A stretch of DNA of 64,000 nt from assembly GCA_036346355.1 (NCBI GenBank), contig CM070592.1:37474193-37538192 (forward strand). Reading direction: 5' to 3'. The notes below the pieces were generated by a model that had not been told where the DNA came from, made no database searches, and worked only from the letters and a program-made list of their open reading frames with translations. The position numbers and the translations under genes were made by a program. Source of the stretch: Rhipidocladum racemiflorum (Eukaryota > Streptophyta > Magnoliopsida > Poales > Poaceae). Below, in pieces: positions 1 to 11,246 of this stretch; positions within the stretch are counted from its first letter, which is position 1, and the number at the start of each line of letters is the position of its first letter.

Positions 1-1769
1 TTCTCGGAGTTCGTTGCCTCCTCCCCTGGAGCGGCTCCTCCCCTTCTTATACCCGGTTGGTCTCCTCCCCAAAGAGCAGAGGAAAGTCAGTAAGCTTTTC
101 ACCCGTGAACTCTTCTTCTTGAGTGATTCTCCGGCGACTTGCGTGCTGTTTCCTTCTCTTTACTTGGCTGCGCTGGTTAATTCCGGTGGGATTGAGCCGG
201 TGGTGCACCGGTCTTGTGCAGTCCTGTGGGTTGGCTTGCGATTGGGAGTTGGCTTGTGGTTCCTTCATTGCAAGCGGTGTCTTTGATCCCCTTTGGCCGA
301 AGGGCTGTGCTTGTGGCTTTGTGCAGATCCGCTGGTGCATCTTGGGATTCTTGGTGACAATTTTGACTCAAGAATCAGCGGCATTGTATCTCCGAAAACT
401 TGCCGGTGACTGCGACTTTGTGACGGCAATATTGTTTTCTGGGACAGCGTCTTTGACGTGCCTTGTCTGTTCTTCTTCGCTGGTTTGAATCCAGTGGCTC
501 AGTGAGTATTCTGTTGTTCAATTTATCCTTTGCAAATCACAACTTTGTATGCTTTGGATGAATTGTTGGAACTGTGGGTAATTTCTCTGTGAGGAGTCGG
601 CTTTGTGAGACAAGGTTGTGACAGTATAAGTAAAATCTGAAATTAGTTAATCTGTTGTTACCTTTTGTCAAATTTCTTTACTGGTTGTTAGATTGTTTTA
701 TCTAGTTCAGCTGATCTGATACTTCTCTAGTGTATTACCTACCGTTGGCCTGTGTCTTGTTTTATTCTTGATCTTCATTCTGTCAATGCTGTACCTGGCT
801 AAGAGTAGTATGTGTCTGTCCTAGTAACTCTTTAACAGAAGGTAAACTGTGTTGACAAATCTGAGAACTGATTTCAAATTCTGCTAGAAGTACTGTCACA
901 ACTAGTCTATGATCTAATTGCCCTTGTGGCGAGGAAGGCTAATCTCTTGATTAAGCAACCCGACATCTGAGAGAAATAAAACTTTAAATCTTCTTGAGAT
1001 TTTATCTAGCTGATTTAATATGGCCAAACACATGATTTCATTGAGTAACCTGTTTATGTTTGGTTATAAAATGCTCAATTTAATTAGTGCTTTGATTGAG
1101 TTGTATGTCTTGTTGTACTGTTTATCAAATGTTGTAGATGATCAATCCACTGTGGTACTGTTCATCCTGTTAAACATTACATATGGCAGTAGCTCTGTTC
1201 TCTTTATATTGGGAATTAAGTTAATGAACATTTTGCTAATACCGCAATTCTTTCAACAACAAGTACACTTTTTTTGTTCCTTTTTTCTTCTTGCAAAATG
1301 CCAAAATGGATCTAAGAATCAGGAACTCTTGAATGCGACAAACTAGGAATTATCAGGTGTCATGTGGACATGTGGGTAGGCAATTCTCCGCTTCCACAGC
1401 TTAAAAAAAAAGAAAAGGGAAAAAAACACATTTACTAAGGATTATGCGCAAATCAATTGCTATTTACTTTGAAATATATGCAGCGTTTTGCCGGGTGAAA
1501 GCATAGGATCGAGCACTTCTCTTGCTGCTGCTCATCGCATGACTCACCCAACTGACGATGAGCAGAGTTCTTGTGCGTTAAAATGAACAGAACAGCAGGG
1601 TAACAATGAGCAGAGTATTTTACGTCGTGCCATTTCTTCAGCTCAGTCCATTCGCTCCATGTTACCACGATATTCACTGGACGGAATATTTATCGATCGA
1701 TGCTTTAATTTGTTGATGTATATGCTTTGTTCTTGAGAAATGGCCCATCAAATGCTTTAATTTGTTGCC

Positions 1770-1775
<6 letters not shown>
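1..1775. other. No recognised gene
   Basis: The first 490 bases are moderately GC-rich and contain overlapping open frames on both strands, none with a recognisable domain. A GTGAGT-like splice donor near 500 could mark the end of an untranslated first exon, but no following exon was found. The rest is AT-rich with short open frames only. A 16-base direct repeat (ATGCTTTAATTTGTTG) occurs near 1700 and 1752. Confidence 0.4.

Positions 1776-1849
<74 letters not shown>
1776..1849. repeat. (AG)n microsatellite, about 37 units
   Basis: An uninterrupted AG dinucleotide run follows a short A tract. The Arg-Glu and Ser-Leu repeat open frames across it are artefacts of the dinucleotide repeat. Confidence 0.97.
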
Positions 1850-1850
<1 letters not shown>

Positions 1851-2290
1851 CAAAATGCATGGTAAGTAAAACGGCAAATGCATACACGCATGCATTGTGT
1901 GTTTGGTTGCTTGCATGGTGTCTGAATCGCATGAATGGATGCAACTGTATTTGTTAGACACATGTTTGGTTTTCTATTCATTTTGGGCAGGTGGATGCAA
2001 TTGCACCAACTCATACAGGATGGAGAAAACATAAAAATTGGACTTCTCTCTAATGCAGGCCCGTGAGATGCACAAACAAGTAACCAAACAACTTAACTTG
2101 CATCCACTCAGTCAGATCAAGGCTAACCTGGATAGCTCATACAAAACAACTATGCATGCGACTAGAAACTAACTATGCAACTAGATAACCAATTTGACTG
2201 GCTACGTAAACACATGCATCTAACGTTTATTCCAACAACAAGATTAACACTAACAATCACTCCTTTAATATTGTTGTCCCCTGTGACCTC
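1850..2290. other. Intergenic, nothing recognised
   Basis: AT-rich sequence with several CATGCATG-like words. I see no coding frame, RNA gene or paired terminal repeat here. Confidence 0.4.
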
Positions 2291-2292
2291 AC

Positions 2293-2460
2293 TCACAAGA
2301 GCGCCGGTTCGTCGTTCACGTCGGCAAGATTCAGTTCCCCCCACTCTTTTTTCTTGGGCTTGGTACATTCTAATTTGAAATGTCCCAACTCATTGCAATT
2401 GAAACACCAAACCTTTGTTTTTGTCAAACTTCTTTTTGCCATGGCGCTTGGACGAGCCCT
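2293..2460 (-). pseudogene. Copia-type Gag zinc-knuckle remnant
   Basis: On the minus strand a short frame contains C-F-N-C-N-E-L-G-H-F-K-L-E-C, the C-x2-C-x4-H-x4-C zinc knuckle of retroviral-type Gag proteins, followed by a Lys-rich stretch and an acidic tail ending in ALL. This arrangement is common at the C-terminal end of plant Ty1/copia Gag. No protease, integrase or reverse transcriptase is attached, so this is a broken fragment. The open frame extends to 2532, but the part before the knuckle looks unrelated. Confidence 0.6.
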
Positions 2461-2539
2461 CTCCACCGTCAGTGAGCAGCAGTTGTCCATCGCCCAACTA
2501 CAAAATAGGTGAATTGGTGTATCGCAAGGCACAAACTAT

Positions 2540-2803
2540 CGAGCCTGATGCCAACAGGGCGTGCAACCTTGGGCTCTGCTAATTAAGCAGGGCAGGCATG
2601 AGGAGGCAAGGCAAGCTGAACAGCTGCTCCGTGAGCTCGACCCGATGATGCATGATTCATCACCGTAAGATATTGGCTTGAGTGTCAGCCAAGAGATCAT
2701 GGAGAGACTAGACCTTGTGCTGAATGAGTGGACCCCATTCAGGTCAAGGATGCTGCCTGTATTTGAGGAGATAGCCACCTTCAGGGACCAAATAGCTTGT
2801 TGA
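2540..2803 (+). pseudogene. Unidentified coding remnant (C-terminal end), interrupted by a stop
   Basis: One plus-strand frame reads as plausible protein (…GRHEEARQAEQLLREL… then …SQEIMERLDLVLNEW…FRDQIAC-stop), with in-frame stops near 2550 and 2666. The family is not recognised. The final 24 codons are repeated at 13435-13505 beyond the copia element, with mostly silent or third-position changes plus one Arg-to-Lys change. This suggests the frame once coded and was the 3' end of a gene or transposon into which the copia element inserted. Confidence 0.45.
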
Positions 2804-3015
2804 CCCTTTCATCGTGCAGTTTTTGATATTTTAGCGTGCATATGTGTTGCCTTAGAAGTTTATGTGCATAATATAGGAGGTGTTGTGGATGTTACTGTGT
2901 GAATGAGAGATCTGATTGGCCTTATTTTTTCAATAATCTTATTCACAAATATAAGTTTTGCATGTAGATTTAATGGGGCATTTCCTTCTATACCCATATT
3001 TATTTTCCCTCAACC
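2728..3015 (+). repeat. Left copy of a 288-bp direct repeat flanking the copia element
   Basis: The sequence starting GTGGACCCCATTC and ending CCCTCAACC is repeated at 13435-13723, immediately outside the other LTR. By eye the copies differ at about 16 positions. The left copy runs directly into the left LTR and the right copy starts at the first base after the right LTR. It therefore occupies the position of a target-site duplication but is about 50 times longer than the normal 5 bp. Confidence 0.85.
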
Positions 3016-4992
3016 CATGTGGAGGTTCATCCTTGTTTGTGATGAGTATTTGACTTAATTTGAGCTTGGATTGCTCAAGTTTGAGTTTGATTTAAGTTTG
3101 GATTTGAAATGATTTCATTTGGAAGCATTTTGATTTATGTCGGCTTGTTAGGTTGCGACTGACCTTAGGTCCAGTGCTTAGTATTTGCGCCGGACCAAGT
3201 TTAGAAATGACTTATATTCGCGCCGGACCAAGCTAGGAATGACTTTACATTTGCGCCGGGCCATCTTCTTCACATCGGATCAAGAAACAGAGAGTTTCAA
3301 CCGAACCAAAAAGGTTTGCAAACAGAGAGTTTCACGTTTGCGCCGGACCAAAGGGTGAAAAATCATGTTTGCGCCGGACCAAGTGGTTTTGCAAACAGAG
3401 AAAATCACGTTTGCGCCGGGCCGTTTTATTTCACGCCGGATCAACCTTGACAGCCGGTAGTAATTCGCGTTTTTGGAGTTCTTCCCGTGCTCGAAAAATT
3501 ATTTAGTCTACATGATAGTTGTAGAGAATTTCAAGATGCATCTTTTTAATGTTGATAAGTTTTTTATTTGATCAATATAAAAAATGATAAAAAATCGGGA
3601 ATGTAAGTGCATTTGCGCCGGACCAAGAACTGTTTGCGCCGGACCTTGCGGTAATTTGTATTTTTTGAGATCTTTCCTTGCTTAAAAAATTATATGGTCT
3701 ACATGAAATTGTAGATAATTTCAATACGCATCTTTTTCATGTTGACAAGTTTTTCATTTGAGCAACAGAAGAATTTATAACAAATCAGAAAGTGTTCGGC
3801 TGTATTAGAAACAGGGCTTTTCGGAAGTTGGTCCGCCATATATGCTTTTTGCTCTATTGAGTTTTGACGAAAATTGCATATTATTCTTGAACAATGCTAT
3901 GTGATGTATTTTCCTTGTCTGTGATAGATACAGGGCTCTGTTTGGTGGTCATGGTGAGGCGAACGGAAGCCGGAACTAGGCAAGGGTTGCCGGAGGTTCA
4001 AGAAGGCTGGAGGTCACCGGAAGATGGCCAGAGATGGAACCAGTGCAGTCCAAGGAGGCAAGGAGACAAAGTGTCTGCTAAGCTTGAGGCTTTTTAGGTC
4101 TAGTAGAACAAGGAGTTGTTGGTCTTTAGAGCTAAAGTAGCGGTCAAGTTAGCTTCTGTGAGAGGGTTGTTGGACTGATCACTTAAAGATGCTTTGAGAA
4201 AGCATGTGTAAGAGTGAATCAGTGCAACCCATATGAGAAAAAGTGTGGGATCAAATCTTGACCCTTGGAAGTAACCTTCAGATTGAAGCAAGATATCCAA
4301 TGGTGGAAATTGATCTTAGAACACTATAAATAGAGGGGAAGGGGTGCACTTCTTCCCCTGAAGTTTTTTATGCTCCTTTGAGCTTTGCTCACATGAAGTG
4401 AGGCTTTGTAAAAACTTCCAAAGAAAAGAAATACAAAAACATTCTCTCCACTCTGAATTTAAATTCCGCATTTACATTATGTCTTTACATTACGCAATTT
4501 AAATTCAGTATTTTCATTACGCAATTTAAATTCAGTCTTTACATTCTCGCAATTTAAATTTCATAAGTTGGATTTGCCTCCCCTCCTACTTGCTTCTGGT
4601 TCTTGTTGCCAAGGATGAGAGATTGATTGGATGAGTCTTCATTTAGATCATATCCCAATCCTCTAGGCAATTCTTGTTTCGAGTTTTGCGAGAAACCGAT
4701 CTTTTATGCCTCTATCGATGAATCCTTGTTTGATCGCGTTTTGATGAGTTTCTTTGTGACCTCTAGCTTGCTGTGACTTGTGGAAAGGTATCCAAGTTCA
4801 TCTTGATTTTCAAAATCCCACAAGCAAAACTAGATCACATATTTGCTCTTTTGCGCCAGGAGAGAGTTTTTGCTCTAGGAACTTTATTCCATACAAGAGA
4901 GGTTTCAATTGGATGCTATTTGTCCAGGAGGTGGGGAAGTTTTATTTTGGGATCATTCACCCCCCCCCTCTGATCGCCATTTTGATCTTTCA
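3016..4992 (+). repeat. Left (5') LTR of copia element, 5' end truncated
   Basis: It aligns along its whole length to 11247-13434. The right LTR begins TGAAAGACCATGTGG; the left begins at CCATGTGG, so the terminal TGAAAGA is missing. It contains about nine copies of a GCGCCGGACC-like motif and two tandem units of about 191 bp (starting near 3460 and 3651). It ends TCTTTCA, the inverse of TGAAAGA. Confidence 0.9.
4324..4331 (+). promoter_or_regulatory. LTR TATA box
   Basis: CTATAAATAG lies about 670 bases before the end of the left LTR, followed within 40 bases by GC-rich then CT-rich sequence, as expected for the U3-R boundary. The same motif is kept in the right LTR near 12768. Confidence 0.65.
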
Positions 4993-4994
4993 AT

Positions 4995-5006
4995 TGGTAT
5001 CAGAGC
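4995..5006 (+). other. Primer-binding site (initiator Met-tRNA)
   Basis: TGGTATCAGAGC begins two bases after the left LTR. It is the sequence complementary to the 3' end of plant initiator methionine tRNA used by most plant LTR retrotransposons to prime minus-strand synthesis. Confidence 0.95.
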
Positions 5007-5046
5007 CGGTTCTGCTCTTTCTAGATCTTGACCGGTCTCAAGAGCT

Positions 5047-6329
5047 ATGGCGACGGACAAGTACTCAACGATGCCTCCAATTTTTGCTGGAGTTGATTAT
5101 CCATTCTGGAAAATGCGGATGGACTCATACATCATTGCCCAGGGCTTCCCGATATGGCAGAAGGTGAAACTCCCGTATGAGGTTCCGGTCGATGAAAACG
5201 TCAATGCCGCAAACATGGCCGACGTTGAGGCAAACGCTAAGGCTAGGAACATCCTCATACAGGGACTTAGCCGCAGTGAGTATGATAGGGTCTCTCACCT
5301 ACGATCTGCTCATCAGATCTGGATGACTCTCAATGCTTACCATGAGGGTACCACTCAGATCAAGACGGTGAGGCAGGATCAATACAAATGTGACTACAAT
5401 AAGCTTGAACAACACGCTGATGAGAGCCTTGATGAGTGCTTTACTCGCTTCTCCAAGATCCTTAGCAATCTCCAAGCAGTTGGTTGCACATACCTTGACT
5501 TGGAGAACGCTAGGCACTTTTTGACAGTACTTGATTTGAGAGTTTGGGAGATGAAGATGACCACCATCAAAGACTCCACTGATTTGTCGACCTTGAATCT
5601 TGATGGGTTGTATTCCTGTCTCAAAACTCATGAGATCAACGTCGTCTCTCGTAGGACGAAATCTCAGTCGATGGCTTTGGTCACCGATCCCATCGGGTCT
5701 TCTTCTGGACCCTCCCTTGATTTTTCATCTGGCTTTTCTCTCTCTGCTCTTTGCGACGTAAGCGATGAAGTTCTGGAACGATTTCCAGAAAATGAGATTG
5801 CACTTGTCGCTCGTAAGTTTTCCAACATCTACAAAAGGGTGAGAGAGAGGAGAAGAGGGGGCATGGTCATTTGTTTGGAGTGTTGTGGCCCCAACCACAT
5901 TCGAGCAAACTGCCCCAAGCTGAAGAAGGGCAAGAATAAATAAGGCGGTGCGGGCAAGAACGACTACACTGACAAAAACTGCAACAAGAAGCCTCTAGCT
6001 CGTGAGCCGGCACGAGATAAGAAGTACCGCAAGTTCGCCAATAGCAAGAAGCTATTTCACTGCGTACTCGCCGCACTTGACGACCTAGACATCTCCAACA
6101 CGGAGACCTGGAGCGACGAGGACGAGGATGAACCGCAAGAGAAGGCGAAGGGTGACGATGACCTCTCCGGCATGTGCTTCATGGCCTCCAATGCCATTGA
6201 AGTAAACGACTCCGAGGTGTACAGCGACACGGAGGAGGTTCGTGGGACAGGGAAGGGGGAGGTTTGGATCGTGGACTCTGGTTGTTCACGACATATGACT
6301 AGAGATTTCCGCTGGTTTTCTTCCCTAGT
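5047..6329 (+). pseudogene. Copia gag and protease region, with internal stop
   Basis: An open frame from 5047 encodes 298 residues. The N-terminal half matches the copia Gag pattern (F-A-G-V-D-Y-P-F-W-K-M-R-M near the start), and a zinc knuckle C-L-E-C-C-G-P-N-H-I-R-A-N-C lies near the end. A TAA at 5941 stops it. Past the stop the same frame continues through an acidic linker to the aspartic protease motif V-D-S-G-C-S-R-H-M (about 6271-6297) and then ends at TGA 6330. Some Sireviruses separate gag and pol by a stop, but the break at 6330 and those further on indicate decay. Gag would coat the RNA genome and the protease would cut the polyprotein. Confidence 0.85.
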
Positions 6330-9300
6330 TTGAGCTCCGGTGATGAGGCAATCACCTTTGGGGATACTTCGTCAGGTAGAGTCATCGCTAAAGGTATCGT
6401 ATGCATAAATGATCATTTTACTCTTAAGGACGTTGCCTTAGTTAGTAAGCTGCATTTCAATTTGCTTTCAGTTACTCAGCTTATCGATGACCATTTCGAG
6501 GTAAGCTTCAAGCATAGTGGCTGTAGGATCCTTGATTCTTCTAGGGGGTTGGTTTGTGGGATTTCTCGTTTTGGGAGTCTTTCATGCTGATTTCTCCTCT
6601 TCTTCTAGAGAGTCTCTTCATTGCCTGATTGCTTCGGAGTCCCGTGATCTCTCCTTTTGGCATAGGAGACTTGGTCACATTGGCTTTGATCATTTGACTC
6701 AAGTTAGCAGCCATGATCTCATTCGTGGTTTGCCCAAACTTAAGATGGTCAAAGATGTTATTTGTTTTCCTTGCCGACATGGCAAGATGGTTGCTGCCTC
6801 TCATCCTCCAGTCACCCGAGTGATAACTAATGCACCAGGATAGCTTTTGCATATGGACACTGTCGGTCCAGCTAGAGTGCAGTCAGCGGGAGGAAAGTGG
6901 TACATTCTTGTCATTGTCGATGATTTTTCGAGGTATTCTTGGGTCTTCTTCATGGCCTCGAAGGATGAGTCTTTATCTCATTTTAGGGGTTTGGTCCGTA
7001 GGTTGTCTATTGAGCTCCCAGGTGCCTTACGAGCGATCCGTAGTGATAACGGCACGGAGTTCAAGAACTCCTACTTTAGCAGCTTCTGTGAGGAGTCAGG
7101 CATAGAGCATCAGTTCTCTTCTCCATACTTCCCTCGGCAGAATGGCGTAGTGGAGAGGAAGAATAGGACCCTGGTTGAGATGGCCAGGATAATGCTAGAT
7201 GAGTACAATACTCTTAGGAAGTTTTGGGCTGAGGCTGTAGCTATGGCATGCCACGTTGCCAACAGAGTTTTTCTTAGGGCACACTTACACCGCAATTCTT
7301 ATAAGTTGAGATATGGGCGAAAGCCCAGTGTGTCTCATTTTCGTGTTTTCGGTTGCAAGTGCTTCTTCTTGAAGTCTGGGAACCTAGAAAAGTTCGAGTC
7401 ATGCTCTGCTGACGGGATCTTTCTGGGTTACTCAACTTCTTCCCGTAGCTATAGGATTTGGGCTGTAGACTTGGGTAGGATAATAGAGACCTGTGAGGTG
7501 ATTTTCGATGAGGCTAGCCTAGGTGCTAGACCTGACATTTTAGGTTCTTCTCCTCTTTCCCAGTCTATTTTCACTGAGGATGATGATGACGGAGATGAAG
7601 GCGTTTTGCCTGATCCAGTCTCCATTCCTGCTCCCGAGGTGCCTCCAGTTTCCATCTCTGCACCTCAGGGAGATCAACCCTTACCCTTAGACTCTTCTGC
7701 AGCCAGTGGCTCTGTTCCTACTTCTCCCACGTGAGGAGTAGGGGCCACTTCTGCTTTTGGACCTCCCCGTCATATACAAAGGCGCCATCCACCTGATCAG
7801 ATGATCGGCGATTTGTTCGAGCGTGTCACACGCTCGAAATCGGGTCTGTCCTCTTTCTGCCTTCACTCTGCCTTTGTTGCCTCTTTTGAGCCAAAGGATG
7901 TTTCTCATGCATTATCTAATGAGTCATGGATTAATGCTATGCATGAGGAACTTGAGAACTTCGAGAGGAACAAAGTTTGGTAGCTTGTCGAGCCCCCATC
8001 TGGTCACAATATCATTGGGACCAAATGGGTGTTTAAAAACAAGCAGAGTGAGGATGGTGTTGTAGTCAGGAACAAGGCTAGACTAGTCGCTCAGGGTTTC
8101 ACTCAAGTTGAGGGCCTCAATTTCGAGGAGACTTTTGCCCCTGTAGCTAGACTAGAGGCCATTAGGATCCTGCTCGCATTCGTGGCATCGAAGGGTTTTA
8201 AGCTTTATCAAATGGATGTCAAGAGTGCATTCCTCAATGGTTTCATCAAGGAAGAGGTGTATGTCAAACAGCCTCCAGGATTTGAGAACTCCAAGTACCC
8301 TAAACATATATTCAAGCTTTCCAAGGCTTTGTACGGACTTAAGCAAGCTCCACGAGCTTGGTATGAGAGGCTTAAGTCCTACCCCTTGAGTCATGGTTTT
8401 CATATGGGTCAAGTGGACAAGACCTTGTTCGTCAAACATTTAGACTCGGACTTTCTCCTAGTCCAAATATATGTCGATGACATTATCTTCGGTGGTTCCT
8501 CGCATTCGCTCGTTACTCAATTCTCAGATGTGATGAATACTGAGTTCGAGATGAGCATGATGGGTGAGTTGAGCTACTTTCTTGGCTTCCAGGTCAAGCA
8601 GACTCAGGAGGGTACATTCTTGAATCAAGGCAAGTACACACGAGACCTCCTGAAGCACTTTGATATGTCTGACGGAAGCTAATCATGACTCCTATGGCCA
8701 CCACTGTTGTCCTCGAGCCTGACGAGGATGGTGAGCCAGTTGATCAAAAGGAGTTCCGAAGCATGATTGGCTTTCTCCTATACCTCACTGCTTCGTGACC
8801 TGACATACACTTCTCTGTATGTCTTTGCGCTCGATTTTAGGCTTCTCCTCACACCTCTCACCGCCAGGAGGTGAAGCGTATCTTTAGATACCTTCGAGCA
8901 ACCATTGATTATGGTATTTGGTATTCTTCCTCCTCATGTCTATCCCTTAGAGTCTTTTTCGATGCAGACTTTGCTGGCTGTAGGATAGATAGGAAGAGCA
9001 CTTCTGGCACTTGCCAATTTATTGGCACTTCTCTTGTTTCTTGGTCCTCTAGGAAGCAATCCGGAGTTGCTCAGTCCACCGCAGAGGCCGAGTATGTCGT
9101 TGCAGCCAGTTGCTGCAGCCAGGTGCTCTGGATGAGATCGACCCTACGGGACTATGGGTTATCAACAGAGTGTGTTCCAATCTTTTGTGATAAAACATCT
9201 GCCATTTATATTGCTAAGAACCCAGTGCAGCATTCTCGGACCAGGCACATTGATATTCGATATCACTTCCTTAGGGACCATGTGGAGAAGGGTGACATAG

Positions 9301-9422
9301 TGCTCCAGTTTGTGGTGAGTGACCACCAGTTGGCTGACATTTTCACCAAGCTTTTGGATAGCTCTAGGTTCGTTGCCTTGAGAGGGGAGCTTGGGATTAT
9401 GAGTCCATATGGCATATCTTGA
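6330..9422 (+). pseudogene. Copia pol (integrase, reverse transcriptase, RNase H), multiply broken
   Basis: Several frames in order make up a copia pol. The H-x-x-x-x-H…C-x-x-C integrase zinc finger is near 6660-6780. The integrase core with the D-D-E triad lies at about 6850-7190, including R-S-D-N-G-T-E-F and N-G-V-V-E-R-K-N. Reverse transcriptase runs from about 7950 to 8790, with Y-V-D-D at 8470-8482. RNase H runs from about 8871 to 9350 (D-A-D-F-A-G; A-E-A-E-Y). Damage includes frame changes near 6330 and 8680 and in-frame stops at 6841, 7732, 7981, 8680, about 8798 and about 8837. The stop at 7981 falls in a Trp-Glu-Leu-like position, consistent with a single GAG-to-TAG change. No functional protein is expected. 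Confidence 0.9.
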
Positions 9423-11234
9423 GGGCGAGCTGATCTGTACTATATGTTTATATGTATATTCAACATTTCCTTTTCGCTTCTTATGGGTGTCTATGGGATG
9501 GGTTTCGTTTTGTTGAGTCCACTTCACCTAGACTTCTGGCATGCTTCAACATGGACCTCTCATCTTATGTTTTAGGATGCTATTCTCTTCTTCTTCTCGG
9601 TTGAGCTCACTCACAGTCTTGTAGGTCTAGCAGGTGTTAGGCCCCCTGGGTAGACAGGGTCTGTGTTTGCTCCTAGGTTGGAGATTGAGACTAGTTTTCC
9701 TATGTAAGTCGTATGGGGAAGGTGAGAGCGAGTCTGAGCTTAGTGGTCCCTACCATCTTTTCTATACTCTTAGATGACCCAGTAGTCAGTTTCTTCTCTT
9801 CCTCTTCTCTTTTTGGTTTCTGGTTTCAGCTGAGTTCAATTCTTTTTCTTGAAATTCAAAATTGCTAATAACTAAACTTGAATCAGATTATGCTTAAAAA
9901 TGACTCACTTGTTGAGGGGGAGTTTGAAATTGACTTTCTTGCATTGCATATAGACTTGTTTCCATTTCTGAGCTTTGTCTTTTATGCAAATGATAAAACT
10001 GTGATTAGTTGCACCTAGCTACTTTTCTGAAAATTCTTGTTAATCTAGGTCATATCTAATCTGGTATATCATGTTTACACTAGCCAACATTTAAAATAGA
10101 GTCTTCCTGAAAACTTGACAAAACTTAGCTTTTACTCGCTATATTTCTTTACTAGATGCTTATGCCATGCTTAGTGAATTAGTGGGTTTCTACTAGAGTC
10201 CTTAGAGCAGCTTGGGTTAGCTACATTGTTCCATTCTAGAATCCTCAACATGCTCATGAATCTAAGTGCTGACATGACAAAGATTGACTTGTTTGTGCTC
10301 ACACTGGACTCAACACTTTTCATTCTCGAGATTGATTCCCATTGCACTTGGAATAAATTGTGTATAATCAAAACCACTCTTTTAAGCTTCTTGCTTGAGA
10401 TGGTTGAAAAAGGTTTGAGTCAATACATTGAAAAATACAAAAAAAAACTAGATGAAGAGAGTGAAGCTTAGGACGATGTTGTCGATGGCTCCTAGTCGAG
10501 GATGTGCTTCACTAAGCCTAACTCTCTAAGACCGTCTTATGCGCGTTAATTTTCAAAATATGCATTTAAAAGATAATTGAGCATAAGGTTTCTCTTATGG
10601 ACTTGTAGCTTCCCAAAGTGTTGACTAGGTTGAACTCTAGTATATCCACTTGCTTCTTACATTGGCTTTGTTTCTAGTCTTGAAATTGTGCTTAGTGTTG
10701 CTAATTATTGAAATCATGCAAAATTTGTATCACTTCTTTTGAGTTAGTGAGCAAAAATTGAAATATGCTTTTGGATATGACTTAGGATGATATAATCTGA
10801 ACATGAGTAGCTTTGTGTCATACTTTATCTAAGTGGTCACTTGTATAATCTTGAAAGCTCTTGTAGGTTGCATTTCATCCAAAAAATGCCTTCTTGATGC
10901 TTATATTGCCAAAAGGGGGAGAAAATGTTGAAAAGGCATCTTAGAGGGGTAAAAAAAATGCTTTCACATGCTTCTCATGATCATGTTGAATTTTTGTCCT
11001 TGCTTTTGGATCATGAGCAGAATTGAGCTTTTTAAGAGATTTTCTGATTTTTGGAGCTTTTGTCGACAAACTGTTCTATCTTGAGTTGAGCTCTGAAAAT
11101 CTTCTCATCTATTTGGTCTTGAGCTTGATTTCTTTTTTAATTGGACCAAATATGATTTTGGCAATCAAATTGTTTTCTTTCTTTAATTTCAAACTCAAAT
11201 TATGCCTTTTGTGTGATTTGTCAATATACTCATC
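9423..11234 (+). other. Copia 3' region between pol and right LTR
   Basis: About 1.8 kb without a long open frame. Purine-rich tracts occur near 9915 (TTGAGGGGGAG) and 10910 (AAAAGGGGGAGAA), in addition to the one bordering the LTR. Multiple such tracts are a known Sirevirus trait. The position matches the env-like gene of some Sireviruses, but only short frames (such as 10226-10471) remain and I see no membrane-protein signature. Confidence 0.6.
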
Positions 11235-11246
11235 AAGGGGGGAGAT
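11235..11246 (+). other. Polypurine tract
   Basis: AAGGGGGGAGAT directly precedes the TG that opens the right LTR, in the position where plus-strand synthesis is primed. Confidence 0.8.

Noticed and set aside
1674..2032. Ser-Leu and Arg-Glu repeat proteins on both strands
   Set aside because: These are translations of the AG microsatellite in different frames.
3190..3650. Regularly repeated GCGCCGGACC motifs resembling a CRISPR-like array
   Set aside because: Spacing is irregular, the motifs lie in an LTR and recur in the partner LTR, and this is plant nuclear DNA.
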